Positions 35,861 through 46,852 of a stretch of 64,000 nt of DNA are shown here, piece by piece. The stretch comes from Adiantum capillus-veneris. Lineage: Eukaryota; Streptophyta; Polypodiopsida; Polypodiales; Pteridaceae. Where the stretch lies: positions 114,731,549 to 114,795,548 of the forward strand of contig CM043953.1 in assembly GCA_014529385.2 (NCBI GenBank), given 5' to 3'. The position numbers and the translations under genes were made by a program. The notes beneath the pieces are model-generated. The model saw only the letters and a program-made list of their open reading frames with translations. It was not told where the DNA came from and did no database searches. Every line of letters starts with the position of its first letter. Position 1 is the first letter of the stretch.

Positions 35861-36088
35861 TGTTGGAAATGGGGTTGCAAGAAAACACACACAACTTGGA
35901 GAAGATGAAGGAAGCTCAAGGCACACAACAGAGAGTGTTTTACTTAGTGTGCAATGGAAAAATAGATAGCCCTAGAATGATGGGCGTATATACAATGCAC
36001 GAGGAAAAAAACCTCCTAAAGAGGAAAAAAATGACCCGGCGGTCCTAAGTGTGTTCACACACATCACTACCACATGTATATGGTAAAA
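35861..36088 (-). repeat. 5' LTR of the nested-host copia
   Basis: Full-length partner of 27719-27946. Ends CCATTTCCAACA next to the primer site; the outer end has a C-to-A type change (plus strand TGGTAAAA versus TGGTAACA). Flanked by ATAGT. Confidence 0.95.
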
Positions 36089-36093
36089 ATAGT

Positions 36094-36579
36094 AATATAT
36101 TGAACTTATTAAACTTAGGAAACATGTACCAAAATGCTTCTAGTATTTTGAAGAACAATTGTGTTGGGGGGTCCCCAAATACCCAGTTGCTGACATGACA
36201 AGAGCCCTGTGACAGCCAGCCACTTAGGGATCACTTGGCTTGAGTTAGGCACATGTCCATTGCTTGCTCAAGACTGTGGGAGGTGCATGACAACCATAAA
36301 TAAACCTCTGCTAGTTGACTCACTGCAAGCAAGCATAAATTTGCATCTTTCTACAGATAGTAGGTAACATTGTCATCCCCCTTTACTTTGTCAAAGTAAA
36401 GCATGTTTATATCTGGGAGTAGCTTTGATTTGTACTTCTTCATTCACAGTCTGGTACAACACACTAGGGGTTAGTTGCACTGACCACAAAAAAGCAAAAC
36501 AAATGGTACTTGAGGGCACACGACAAAGAGAGACAAGGGAATCATAAAAAGGCAAAGGGGAAACACTGATAATAGCCAA
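36094..36579. other. No recognisable gene
   Basis: A segment starting TGTTGGGGGG near 36162 and ending GTAACA near 36369, with TAAATAAAC in between, vaguely resembles a short solo LTR, but no flanking duplication was found. Confidence 0.4.
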
Positions 36580-38770
36580 CCTCAGATGATATGCAAGAAA
36601 GACAGATTGGAGCAATAGATGTACCTAGTAGCTACGTGTGCGAGCTTAATAGCCAAACTCATATGGTATGCAAGAAAGATAGATTGGAGCAGTAGATGTA
36701 TGCAGAGGGGATAGCCAACCTCAGATGGTATGGAAGAAAGGCAGATTGGAGTAGTAGATGTACCTGGTAGCTACGTGTGCAAGCTTAACAGCCAAACTCA
36801 TATGGTATGCAAGAAAGGCAGATTGGAGCAGTAGATATACCTGGTTTGGGATGCTAACAATGATAGTTGTAACAATTGTACAGAGACAGTCTGATATGTA
36901 GTTGTCTCTCTATTGTCCGTAGGCTATCTCACGGCTAGTCTCCAAGCCGCTTGTGTTGACCCAAGCTACTTCTTCGAGTTCTTTGAAGGCAAATCTTTAA
37001 GATCCAAAAAGGAGAAATTTTTTCAAAAGATGCAAACACTCCAACAATATATGGATAGCAGTCCTGGATAAAATGAACGGTTTAATGATGTAGTTACTAT
37101 GCACAACAGATCAAGCACTCCTTAAGAGTCCTTATAGAAACAACAATGGATAGTGAGTCCCTATCGGATCTGGAATGGCAACCATTGCCAGACAACTACC
37201 TCTTTGAGTTCTTTGAAGGCAAATCTTTAAGATCCAAAAGGAGAAAGACATTGCCAGCAACACAAACAACATACACAAGCTCAGAAGACATTCATTCATC
37301 AAACGCAAAATACCACAAAGACAGATGATCATAAAAAGGTAGAGGTAAAACACTGATAATACCAACCTCAGATGGTATGCAAGAAAGTCAGATTAGAGCA
37401 GTAGATATACCTGGTAGCTACGTGTGCGAGCTTAATAGCCAAACTCATATGATATGCAAGAATTCTTAAAGTATACATATTGCACCCAGCTTCTAGCCTC
37501 CTTAATTCTCCTAATCTTTTTGTGTCTGAAAGGCGTCTGACTTAGTCTGCTTCTGTCTCAGTACATATTGGTTCCAAAAAACAAGTAGACTAAGATGCTT
37601 GTAACTTGAGACGCTAACTATGATAGTTGTAAAAACTGTGCAGAGAGAGTCTGATATGTAGTTGGCTCTATTCCAGCCTCCTTGATTCTCTTGATCTCTT
37701 TTTGTCTGAAAGGTGTCTGACTTAGTTTGCTTATGTCTGGGTACATATTAGTTCCAAAGAAAAAGTAGAATAAGATACTTGTAACTTGGGATACTAACTA
37801 TGATAGTTGTAACAATTGTACAAAGACAGTCTGATATCTAGTTGGCTCTCTATTGTCAGTAGGCTATCTCATGGCTTGTCTTCAAGCCGCTTGTGTTAAC
37901 CCAGGCTACTTCTTTGAGTTCTTTGAAGGCAAATCTTTAAGATCCAAAAAGGAAAAAAAAAAAATCAAAAGATGCAGACACTCTAGCAATATACGGATAG
38001 CAGTCATGGATAAAATGAGAAGTTTAATGATGTAGTTACTACGCACAACAGATTTATCACTCCTTATAGAAACAACAATGGATAAAATGAGAAGTTTAAT
38101 GATGTAGTTACTACGCACAATAGATCTAGCACTCCTTATAGAAACAACAATGGATGGTGAGCCCTTATCAGATTTGGAATGGTAGACATTGCCAGGCTAC
38201 TACCTCTTTGAGTTCTTTCAAGGAAAATCTTTAAAATCCAAAAGGAGAAAAAATTCCAAAGGTGCAGGCACTCCAGCAATATATGGACAGCAGACATTGC
38301 CATGCAATGCAAACAACATACACAAGATCAGGATTCAGAAGATATTCATTCATCAAACGCACAATATCACAATTCAGAAGACATTCATTCATCAAACGCA
38401 CAATATCACAAAGAGAGACAAGGGCATCATAAAAAGGCAGAGGGGAAACCTCAGATGGTATGCCAAAAAGGCAGATTAGAGCAGTAGATGTACCTAGTAG
38501 CTATGCGTGCAAGCTTAATAGCCAAACTCATGGTATGCAAGAAAGGCAGATTGGAGCAGTAGATGTAAAACATTGATAATAGCCAACCTCAGATGGTATG
38601 CAAGAAAGGCAAACTGGAGCAGTAGATGTACCTGGTATCTACATGTGCGAACTTAATAGCCAAACTCATATAATATGTAAGAAATGCAGATTGGAGCAAT
38701 AGATGTACCTGGTTTGGGATGCTAACTATGATAGTTGTAACAACTGTACAGAGACAATTTGATATCTGAA
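36580..38770. repeat. Complex interspersed tandem repeat cluster
   Basis: Three motifs recur in changing order. Motif a: CAGATGGTATGCAAGAAAGG...TACCTGGTAGCTACGTGTGC (near 36590, 36720, 36800, 37370, 38450, 38590). Motif b: GATGCTAAC(A/T)ATGATAGTTG (near 36850, 37610, 37790, 38720). Motif c: GAGTTCTTTGAAGGCAAATC (near 36975, 37207, 37916, 38211). Motif c is preceded by TACTTCTT or TACCTCTTT and encodes FEFFEGKSLRSK in one frame. The larger unit is about 230-750 bp. I see no complete gene; repeated exon duplication is one possible origin. Confidence 0.8.
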
Positions 38771-38978
38771 TCGAGGTACAAATTTTAACATCTGCATTAA
38801 AGTCGTCTAAGTGGGATCTGTCAAGAACAGTTATATGAGGTTGATGCCACAATTTGTTTTACTAAACGGCTCTGTTCATTTGACATGCTCACTGCTTCTT
38901 GTTAACCTGATGTAATAGCTGGCAGCAATTGTAGCTGGTCGACATGAATGCTTGCAAGTTCCATTTTCTCAAAAATGT

Positions 38979-39665
38979 TCAAGAGGCTGGACTCACAGCA
39001 GCTTTGTTTGAATCATTCGCTCGCACACTCAAGTGGGAAGCGTACTCTGCGGAGAAGGTGCGCCTAGTCTTCAATAATCCAACGTCATATAACCGAGGAT
39101 GATATTCACTTAAGCCTCGACCAATTGTTCTGGCATCATATTGTCGATGTTGAGAATCATAGTTATCAATTTCTGCATGTGTGCGAAGCAGATTGATATG
39201 GGAGAGGTTGTAGTCCTTGCCGCAATGTTTGCACGTCCGACGCCCCAAGCGTTTGGCCACAAGCACATCATCATCCATTTGGAAGCTGAGAGCAACCGCC
39301 TCTTCTAGCATAGCGGCCTGCGTGATGGTGCGGGGGAAGCCATCTAGTATAAAACCAGCAGATGGATCTGCGGTTTGAAGGCGTGCCAACAGAAGGTCCA
39401 GGACCACGCGGTCCGGTAAAAGCTTCCCTTCACTCACAGCCGATTTCACCTACTCATGCAGCATCATCTCTGTCGCTGAATATCTAGGGGAAGCGGAGGA
39501 AGGCTTGGAAAGTTCTTTTCAAACGAGATTGCTGGCGGAGATGTGAGGGATGCAGAGGCGCTGGGCCAAGAGGCTGCCCTAGGTCCCCTTCCCCACCCCG
39601 GGGCCTCCCAAAAGGGTTGAAGCTGCAGTAGACGAAGCCTTTGTGCAAGCCGCTAACTTTAGGCT
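38979..39665 (-). pseudogene. Adenylate kinase pseudogene (plant organellar type)
   Basis: Adenylate kinase interconverts ATP + AMP and 2 ADP. On the minus strand the P-loop LLGGPGVGKGT (about 39600) is followed at once by a stop. LLAQRLCIPHISASNL then gives the NMP-binding start, with a second stop before KELSK. A third stop precedes VKSAVSEGKLLPDRVVLDLL. The open part (156 codons) has SAGFILDGFPRTITQA (the conserved DGFPR) and the LID start RLGRRTCKHCGKDYNLSHIN with the Cys pair of zinc-type lids. After this the similarity is lost and the usual RADD and terminal segments are missing. Wording near the lid resembles plant plastid/mitochondrial adenylate kinases. No transit peptide or promoter is visible. 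Stops plus truncation make it a pseudogene. Confidence 0.85.
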
Positions 39666-41329
39666 GCATGGCTAAAAAGCCAACGGGACTCTCTGCGCTA
39701 TTGCTTTACGTTGCATGGCTATTCAAAAAGCCGGCTAATCTTGCAACAAAGCCAAAAGAGTCTAAAGCTAATAATAAGTAAAACCACGTGGATACCTTCA
39801 ACGTATAGGTAGGGAAATTCGTCTCCTATGCTTCCCATGTAATAAAAACTAGTGTGCCTTGACTGTGGTTAAGTGTGAAAATGTAGCTACTAAAAGAATT
39901 AGAAAATAGCAGAGTACCTTTTATGTTTTGTTGTGGCGTTCTCCCAAGGCTTTGTTGCAGTATTGCAAGATGCCTCCAACCTCGTCACGCAGAGAAGTTT
40001 GGAGTTAGTAGTTGTATGGAGGTGAAGATCGTTCACGCTGTAATTTTGTAAAATGCAGAGAGATGCACAGTGTGCACACATGCTTGTGCCCTTTAAAACA
40101 AGAAAAAGAAAACCATACAAGTTGTATGGGAGGGGAGGTGGCACCGTGCTCTCCTTGTTTTCAATAACCGTAGGGAACGTGCCCTTCCCCCGTATACTTG
40201 GTATCTCCTCCAGTGTCGGAGGTTCATGACATGCTTCTCCTCCTGTGTGGGAGGGACTCGTTCACCAGAAAATGCATACGTACAAGGAATAACTTATTAC
40301 CTCTCGTTTTTGGTGGACTCGTGAACCCATTGCTTGTATTTTGATAATTGTATGACATCCATAATATGCATAGGTGATTGCATGCGGAGAGAGGCACTCA
40401 CTTTGCATCCATTGAAAACAATGTAGAGCTTCTTGGCCCTGCTCTTGCTGGGCATATCGTGCAATCAGGCCATATTAGCATAAGTAATTGCATATGTAGA
40501 AAGGCTCTCACTTCGCATTCACTAAAAACAACACATAGTTTACTTCATTTGGAGAGATGCTATCTCATTGTATATGTTTGGAATAGTCAAGAGCTCATTG
40601 GGCTTGCCCGTTTTGTGCATATATCCTCTTGCACCTTTTGTGCTTTTTGAAGCACACCACATCTGGCAAAAATTTCAACCAATGCAATGCCAAGCACAAA
40701 ATATCCTTTCAAAAGCCCTTTACTAGCAATATCCTCATCAATTTATTTGCCCACATCAGCATCTTACATAGAGCCACATGCCTTTGAGATGCAAGCATAG
40801 GTGATAGCATGCGCACTCACTTTGTGTCTGTTGAAAACAGTGCAATGCAATCAGGACGAAAGAAGCAGCGTGTTAGTAGCAGTAGCCGCCTTGCCGCCCT
40901 TGCAGAGCAGCGCATCCCATCTTTTGTTGTTGACCATAGATTTGCTACCATGTTGTCAACAGCCGTAGCGGCCATGATTAGCAAGGATCGAGGTTGTAGT
41001 CCAACAGTACTTTGCTGGCGGAGTTCTGCACCGTAGTAATGCTGTGTACAATTATTTACAAGGCTGTAGCTCTGAACAGCACAAGGCTGCCAGGGATACG
41101 TAGAGGAGCAGCTCAGCCTCAAGAAGAGTCGCCTTACTTGTTTCTAGACTCATGCTCTTCTTCATGCTTTCCAGCCGAGTGGCGGTTGCAATACAGCACG
41201 ACGTTGGCGGTGATGCAGGATAGACTCTCACAAGGAGCTTTTGACATGTTACCGTATAGAAATTAGTTTTGGGTTCCATGTACTTCTTAGATCTAAGTAG
41301 GAAGTAAGGAGCTTTTTGCTAGATTGAAC
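39666..41329. other. No intact gene; three copies of a ~60-bp motif
   Basis: The motif GCATA(G/A)GTGAT(T/A)GCATG...CTCACTTTGCATC(C)ATTGAAAACA occurs near 40368, 40478 and 40795. Between 40850 and 41260 base composition is more GC-rich, with plus frames of 75 and 84 codons (40809-41036 and 41012-41266) that show no known domain. They might be remnants of a host exon, but I have no evidence. Confidence 0.45.
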
Positions 41330-41650
41330 TAGAAAATTCGTAAGTTTCTATATGATAGGTCTATAATTGATGGATGGAACTAGCAACTTTCAAGTAGCTC
41401 TAGATTTCCTATATAGTACTAAGTGGAGTTGCTACATAGAAGTAGTTAATCCTTGGTCTAATGCAATTACTATATAGCAACTATATGTAATTGCTAGTTG
41501 GAAGTAGTAAATCCCAATTCCACACAATTACTATATAGTAACTATGTTGACTTGCTAGTTAGAAGTAGCAAATCCTAAATTCAATGCAATTATTATATAG
41601 TAATTATGTAGTCACTAGTTACAAGTAACAAATTCTAGGTCCAACCCACT
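41330..41650 (+). repeat. Tandem repeat, about four units of ~61 bp
   Basis: Each unit contains a palindromic core related to ACTATATAGT followed by TTGCTAGTT(G/A)GAAGTAG(C/T)AAATCC. Cores lie near 41408, 41470, 41530 and 41591, a spacing of about 61 bp. Units are diverged, so the array is old. Confidence 0.8.
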
Positions 41651-42851
41651 TATTAAGCATGCCTTTCCACATCGTAATATAGTAATTATTTTATACTAAG
41701 CACTAACTATATTACGTATTCTTTTAATATATGTATGTACTATGGTACTTATACTATGTTTTATTAAGTTATTTTGTGATGTTTTTATTTTTTCTCATAA
41801 TTCATTTTTGCAAAGAACCATAAGTGTGCATTGTAACTCTCATATTCCATGACCTTGAAAAAATCAATACCTAAGTTTGGGTACTTGTCTATATCATTTT
41901 CTCATATCTTAGAGTTGTTTTTGTTTTTTTTAGAAGGTGTATTGTATGGTGAGATTTTCCCAAGGAAATTTGTGCAAGACCTATTTACTGTGTCTACTTT
42001 CAAAGGAGAGATTGTGGCGCCATCTTTTACTTTTTTATGGTATGATTATGAAAATACTTATTAGTGTAGCTTAGAGGTGATACAAGTTCTGCAAATGGTG
42101 CTACACTCCTTGAAACTCATTGCATATATATCTAGTTCAATAGGAGAATGTATTCCCTACTACAAGAGGCAATAGATTAAAAACTTTAAATGTCAAATGT
42201 CCATATTAAGGCTTATAAATTCCATCTCTACTTGATGCTTGTTGAAGTTTTGAGATATTGTGTTAATTTTGGCATTACGTCTCCCCAATGTAGAAAAATT
42301 ATAAAGCCTTTCAAAACATTTTAAGTGCCTAAGTGAAGGGTAAGTTTAGGAAATGAAAAGACACATGAAGGTGGAGAGTCAAAAGTCTTTTTTTTTTCCA
42401 TATAAAGTGGTGGTCTACTTTACATGGTACATTTGTGTTTCTCTTCTCCTTTACTTTTTCCTTAATTAGCATTTTCTTTTCCTTAAAGTGTCTTTGCACT
42501 ATGTAGGTAGTGAAATTTTTTTTAAAAAGCTATTAGAAATACCTTATATTTTGTGTGTGTGTGGCATATAATATACAAAAAAAAAATTTGAAAATAAGAT
42601 GAGGGGAACAAATTGACACTTTGGACTTCATGATGAAATCTAAAATAAAATACACTAGCTCAACCATAGAAAATTTTCAAAAACAGGACATAGCTAAATG
42701 AATAGAGCACCAAAACAAACACTTAGATACATTGAAAGAGATTAGAGGAAGGATGGAAGTAATGTATATGCAAAGTGATGGAGAGACCTATTTTCAAGGG
42801 AAAAAATCAAACAATATGCATGATGGAATAGCTTTAGAAGTTCCTTGCAAC

Positions 42852-42853
<2 letters not shown>
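41651..42853. other. AT-rich DNA without recognisable gene
   Basis: Short frames only (for example 41849-42064 and 42732-42917), no domain. Confidence 0.5.
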
Positions 42854-42897
<44 letters not shown>

Positions 42898-42939
42898 TAG
42901 TATGCATGATAAAATAGCTTTAGAAATTCCTTGAAACTC

Positions 42940-42970
<31 letters not shown>
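42854..42970 (+). repeat. Two (AG)n microsatellites in a duplicated context
   Basis: AG runs at about 42854-42895 and 42941-42970. Each is preceded by TGCATGAT(G/A)...ATAGCTTTAGAA(G/A)TTCCTTG, so the flank plus the microsatellite was duplicated with a unit of about 88 bp. Confidence 0.85.
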
Positions 42971-42972
<2 letters not shown>

Positions 42973-43737
42973 GTAGAGATATATATGGAGAGAGATAGAG
43001 ATAGAGAGAGGCGATAGATACCCTTGAAAAGCCCTATTGCTTCGGTCTACATCTCTTCGCCTATTTCTATGTCAACCAAATATTTGTGCCCTTGCTCTCT
43101 ATATTGTAGATTGAAGCAATGATACTAAACACCTTCCGCTCACAAGGATGGTGGGCTATGTAGTAGAGGGAGGCAATAGGATATTGTGATGATTCAATGT
43201 TAAGCAAGAGAAAAACAAGAATTGAAGGCATGCCAATAATTGGAAAGGGTGGGGATTCAAAGTCGGTCAAAGAAAAGAGAGTATATGGAAAATCGTTTGT
43301 GTAGGCAAATAAGTGGTCAAGAGAGAGCATGTATAGAGTATATCCAATGTATTTCCACATGAAACGTCTCATGAGGGTAGTTTAGAATTTCTCAAGTACG
43401 GAAATGGTGGCTTGGTTAGAGTACAAAGGGTGGCTAAGCTTCCTCTAAAGTTTGGTGCATTTTTTACTTAGTTTGTTTTGGAGTTTGGTCATAAGAAAGT
43501 GTAGAGTGTACCATAGGAGGACTTATCACAAGTGGATTGGGATAAAGTGCCTCAAAGAGGGCGCCTTTAATGTTTTGGAAGATGTTTCAAGTAGGGAGTA
43601 AGGGTTGGAGTGCATGTTGTGCTATATATCGTATCTCTATATATAGCCCCCTGCTCCCCTCTATATAAACTCATCTCGTGTGAACACTTAACACACCTTT
43701 AGGGTTTGCAAATGTGGTGTCGTCCCTCTCTCCTCTA
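42971..43737. other. No recognisable gene; TATA-rich segment near 43625-43670
   Basis: The segment CTATATATCG...CTATATATAGCC...CTCTATATAAACTC has three TATA-like boxes in 45 bp and could be a promoter or LTR fragment. No coding region follows in a consistent way. Confidence 0.4.
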
Positions 43738-44300
43738 TTTTTTTGGATCGTGATTCGTCCTCGACTAATAATCTCGCCCTGCATATGTTCACCATATCAT
43801 CTTTTCGCATAATGCCACTTCCCTAATTTGAAGATGCAAGTCAACATGTTGAATCTACTAAGAGGTCCTCTCTTTGCATCCGAGAAAAAAAACCTAGACC
43901 TTCTTTGTCCTTCGCCACTTGGACATACTATGTAATCAATTTTGAATAGGAAGGTAGCTAAGCACTTTTCATGCTTTTGCAAATACCATACTATTGTCAT
44001 ATGTTTCAACAGTAGATTGCCAAGCGTATCATTTTTTTTGGATCATCCTCGACTAATAATTTCACATTGTATATATTCACCATATTAGCTTTTTGCATAA
44101 TGCCACTGCCCTTGAATATGCAAGCCAAGATGCTTGAATCTGATGAGACACCCTCGCTTTGTTTCTAACAAAAACTACCAAAAGCTTTGTTGTCTATGTT
44201 GGACATGTCCTTCTTAGAAGGGCACCGCACTATGCATACATATTGACCAATAAGTGCTTGAAAAATACATCTTTCTCAACCAATTAACAACTTTTTGGAA
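43738..44300 (+). repeat. Diverged tandem duplication, unit about 295 bp
   Basis: Copies at about 43738-44032 and 44033-44300. Shared segments are CCTCGACTAATAAT, TATGTTCACCATAT/TATATTCACCATAT, GCATAATGCCACT(T/G)CCC and ATGCAAG(T/C)CAA. Substitutions and indels are numerous. Confidence 0.75.
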
Positions 44301-44652
44301 TCTCAAAAGTAAACCACACTTGCATACATGTCAAGAGATGACCTTTGGGATTGGAATTTCATCATCAACTTCTTGTGCTCTCAAAGGTAACCATAGTCCA
44401 AGAGACAACAATTGAGACACTTTCAAACATATGAACAATCCAAGAGATGCCCTTTAAGGCATAACACACATCAAGAACTTGGTGTGCTGATTCTTCATCT
44501 CACCATGTATATTTTAGCTATGTCAACCTCTTACATAGTGCATATGCGTTCAAAATGTTGCCAAGAGATGACATCTCGAATCAAGATGTAGTACACAAGA
44601 TGGCAAATGAAACTAAAATCTAATCAGCAACTGTTGTGCTTTGATAAGTCAA
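44301..44652. other. No recognisable gene
   Basis: AT-rich flank to the left of the copia LTR. CCAAGAGATG recurs near 44332, 44430 and 44560, the remains of a short repeat. Confidence 0.45.
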
Positions 44653-45179
44653 TGTAACATTTAATTGTCTAATAACTTGTTTGTAGCGGAAAATAGCATG
44701 AACATAGTGAGAATTTCATTAAAATAGCTTCCTAATGAGAATAAGAAGAGTGCTTGAGTGGAGAGAACAACAAAAAGTATAACACCTAGTTAGATAGCAT
44801 GAACAATACTTCAAAAGAGAGAGAAATTAAGCAATTGAGAACAGTTGAGGACCATATTTGCATGGATCGGAGCCGGTCCCCCCTCCAAAAGGCTTTGTAT
44901 TATGGTTTCTCCCATCAAGAGAGACATTTTACAATACAATTCTTTGTGTTCCTTCAATACTAGCTAGTGCAATGAAGATGGAAACTTTGAAGGAGTACGA
45001 ATGGAAGTGCGACGCGAGAGAGTGTGCGAGAAGAAGAGCACGACGATATGGTGAGCTCGCTCTACTGTAATGTGTAGAGCATAGTGAGTTCTAATTAGGT
45101 TTTTACAAAAGAATATGTGTACATACCTGGCGGCCCGCCCACTTACCTGGGCGACCACATTGGGCTTTATACCCCAACA
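44653..45179 (-). repeat. 3' LTR of the copia element, 527 bp, with a gypsy-like right half
   Basis: Minus strand: starts TGTTGGGGTATAAAGCCC just after the polypurine tract and ends near AAATGTTACA. The left part resembles the copia LTR at 5335. The right part contains GGAACACA, AATTGTATTGTAA, ATAATACAAAGCC, GGGGGGACCGGCTCC and AAGTATTGTTCATGC in the same order as the 3' part of the chromovirus LTRs at 33831-35386 and 53011-54548. The end was set by that comparison. Confidence 0.75.
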
Positions 45180-45180
45180 A

Positions 45181-45190
45181 CCTCCCACTT
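45181..45190 (-). other. Polypurine tract of the copia element
   Basis: AAGTGGGAGG on the minus strand directly before the LTR start; identical to 5324-5333. Confidence 0.8.
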
Positions 45191-45268
45191 AAAGTCGAAT
45201 GTGGTACTTTAAGTGTGAGAGAAGCTACTATACAAGCTAATATAGAAGAGATGTAGAGAAGTGATGTA

Positions 45269-46852
45269 CTACCCTACACCTAACTGCTTGCGAAAATGCG
45301 CAAAGCTCTCTGAGGGAAGTCCTTTTGTAAGTAGATCAGCAGGATTTTCTGTGGTGTGAACTTTGACAAGCTGAAGTTGCTTATCCTCGAGCATTTCCCT
45401 AATGAAATGATACTTCACATCCACATGCTTTGTCTTTGAGTGATAAACTGGATTGCGAGCCAATTGTATAGCACTTTGACTATCACAATATAACACAGGC
45501 ATCTCTTCTTTGATTCCCAAATCTGTTACTAGTCGATTAAGCCAAATTGATTCTTTGCATGCCTCTGATGCTGCAATATATTCAGCCTCTGTAGTAGACT
45601 GACTAACACAATCTTGTAATCTAGAACGCCATGATACTGCTCCACCAGCCAATGTAAAGACATACCCTGACGTAGACCTTCGGTTGTCTAAGTCACCTGC
45701 ATAATCTGAGTCTGTAAAACCCTTTACACTTAGCTCCTGACTCCCATAGCATATACGCATACTCTTTGTAGCTTTCAGGTATCTCAATATTCCTTTCACT
45801 GCCTCCCAATGTTTCTTGCCTGGGTTTGACATGTATCGACTTACTACTCCCACTGCAAATGTAATGTCTGGGCAAGTAGCAATCATTGCATACATCAAAC
45901 TACCCACTGCAGACGCATATGGAATCTTATCCATTTCAGCCTGTTCTTCCTCAGACACAGGACAATCTTGTTTGCTAAGTTTCACATATGGTGGCAATGG
46001 AACACTCAGTGCCTTTCCCTTCTCCATATTGAAACGTTGCAAAACCTTGTCAATATACTCTGTTTGAGATAACCAAATCAACTTCTTTGATTTGTCTCTC
46101 TCAATGCGCATACCAAGTATATGACTTGCCTCACCCATGTCTTTCATGTCAAACGATTTTGCCATCTTTGACTTCAAAGCTGAAATTTCTTCCAAGTGCT
46201 TGCCAGCAATCAACATGTCATCCACATACAAAATAAGGATCAGCCAACTACCATCCTTAGCCTTCTTTGTATATAGACAGTGATCGAACTCACTATGTTT
46301 GTAGCCTTGAGAAAGCATAAACTTGTGGAATTTATGGTACCATGCCCTCTGTGATTGTTTTAAGCCATAAAGACTCTTTAACAACTGGCATACCCAATCT
46401 TCCTTGCCTTTCACAACAAACCCTTCTGGCTGCTGCATGTAAATTTCCACATCTAAATCACCATGCAATAATGCTGTCTTGACATCCATTTGGTGCAACA
46501 CCAAATCTAATATGGCAACCAATGCAAGAAAGCATCTTAATGTAGTCATCTTGACCACCAGAGAGAAGACTTCATCAAAGTCAATGCCTTGTTCTTGCTT
46601 AAAGCCCTTGGCAACAAGCCTTCCTTTGTACTTTGGCTGACTATCATGAGCGGTGATCTTATACCTGTAAACCCATTTACAAGGTAGAGCCTTTTTGCCC
46701 TGTGGTAATTTAACTAGCTTCCATGTCTGGTTTTTATGCAGAGCTGTCATCTCTGATTGCATGGCCAATTGCCAATTCCCGGAGTCCTTCATTTGCACTG
46801 CTTCCTTGTAACATGAAGGCTCATTGCAATCAGTCAACATGACATAGTTCAT
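45269..46852 (-). CDS. Ty1/copia reverse transcriptase-RNase H polyprotein segment, intact
   Basis: A 527-codon uninterrupted frame. RT motifs in order: WKLVKLPQGKKALPCKWVY (fingers), KGRLVAKGFKQEQGIDFDEV, VKTALLHGDLDVEIYM, LYGLKQSQRAWYHKFH and the catalytic ILYVDDMLIAG (YVDD at plus coordinates 46218-46229). The connection SAVGSLMYAMIATCPDITFA is followed by RNase H with GFTDSDYAGDL, STTEAEYIAASEA and YCDSQSAIQLARNP, ending GLPSESFAHFRKQLGVG. This would reverse-transcribe element RNA and remove the RNA strand. The Met used as start is internal to a normal polyprotein; the frame continues upstream to about 46885 (RDPDRFVPS) with stops beyond, so it is a fragment of pol and has no own promoter. 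No broken catalytic residue was seen. Confidence 0.92.
   Translation of the reverse strand: MNYVMLTDCNEPSCYKEAVQMKDSGNWQLAMQSEMTALHKNQTWKLVKLPQGKKALPCKWVYRYKITAHDSQPKYKGRLVAKGFKQEQGIDFDEVFSLVVKMTTLRCFLALVAILDLVLHQMDVKTALLHGDLDVEIYMQQPEGFVVKGKEDWVCQLLKSLYGLKQSQRAWYHKFHKFMLSQGYKHSEFDHCLYTKKAKDGSWLILILYVDDMLIAGKHLEEISALKSKMAKSFDMKDMGEASHILGMRIERDKSKKLIWLSQTEYIDKVLQRFNMEKGKALSVPLPPYVKLSKQDCPVSEEEQAEMDKIPYASAVGSLMYAMIATCPDITFAVGVVSRYMSNPGKKHWEAVKGILRYLKATKSMRICYGSQELSVKGFTDSDYAGDLDNRRSTSGYVFTLAGGAVSWRSRLQDCVSQSTTEAEYIAASEACKESIWLNRLVTDLGIKEEMPVLYCDSQSAIQLARNPVYHSKTKHVDVKYHFIREMLEDKQLQLVKVHTTENPADLLTKGLPSESFAHFRKQLGVG

Larger units (their letters stand above)
27719..36088 (-). mobile_element. Ty1/copia element with both LTRs and target duplication, carrying a nested gypsy element
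   Basis: The element is bounded by 228-bp direct LTRs (27719-27946 and 35861-36088) and by the 5-bp target duplication ATAGT at 27714-27718 and 36089-36093. On the minus strand the order is 5' LTR, initiator-Met primer site, gag, zinc knuckle, protease, integrase, RT, RNase H, polypurine tract, 3' LTR, the copia order. All coding blocks carry stops or frame changes. The gag is split at 31773-35391 by an inserted chromovirus. By eye the two LTRs differ at roughly 17 of 228 positions, so the insertion is old. Confidence 0.95.

Noticed and set aside
36162-36370. TGTTGGGGGG...GTAACA segment as a solo LTR
   Set aside because: No target duplication or partner copy was seen.
38979-39665. Stops in adenylate kinase as sites of U-to-C RNA editing, as known from fern organelles
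   Set aside because: The locus has nuclear features, one stop (after GKGT) probably needs a change other than U-to-C to restore the family's usual residue, and the C-terminal part is lost anyway.
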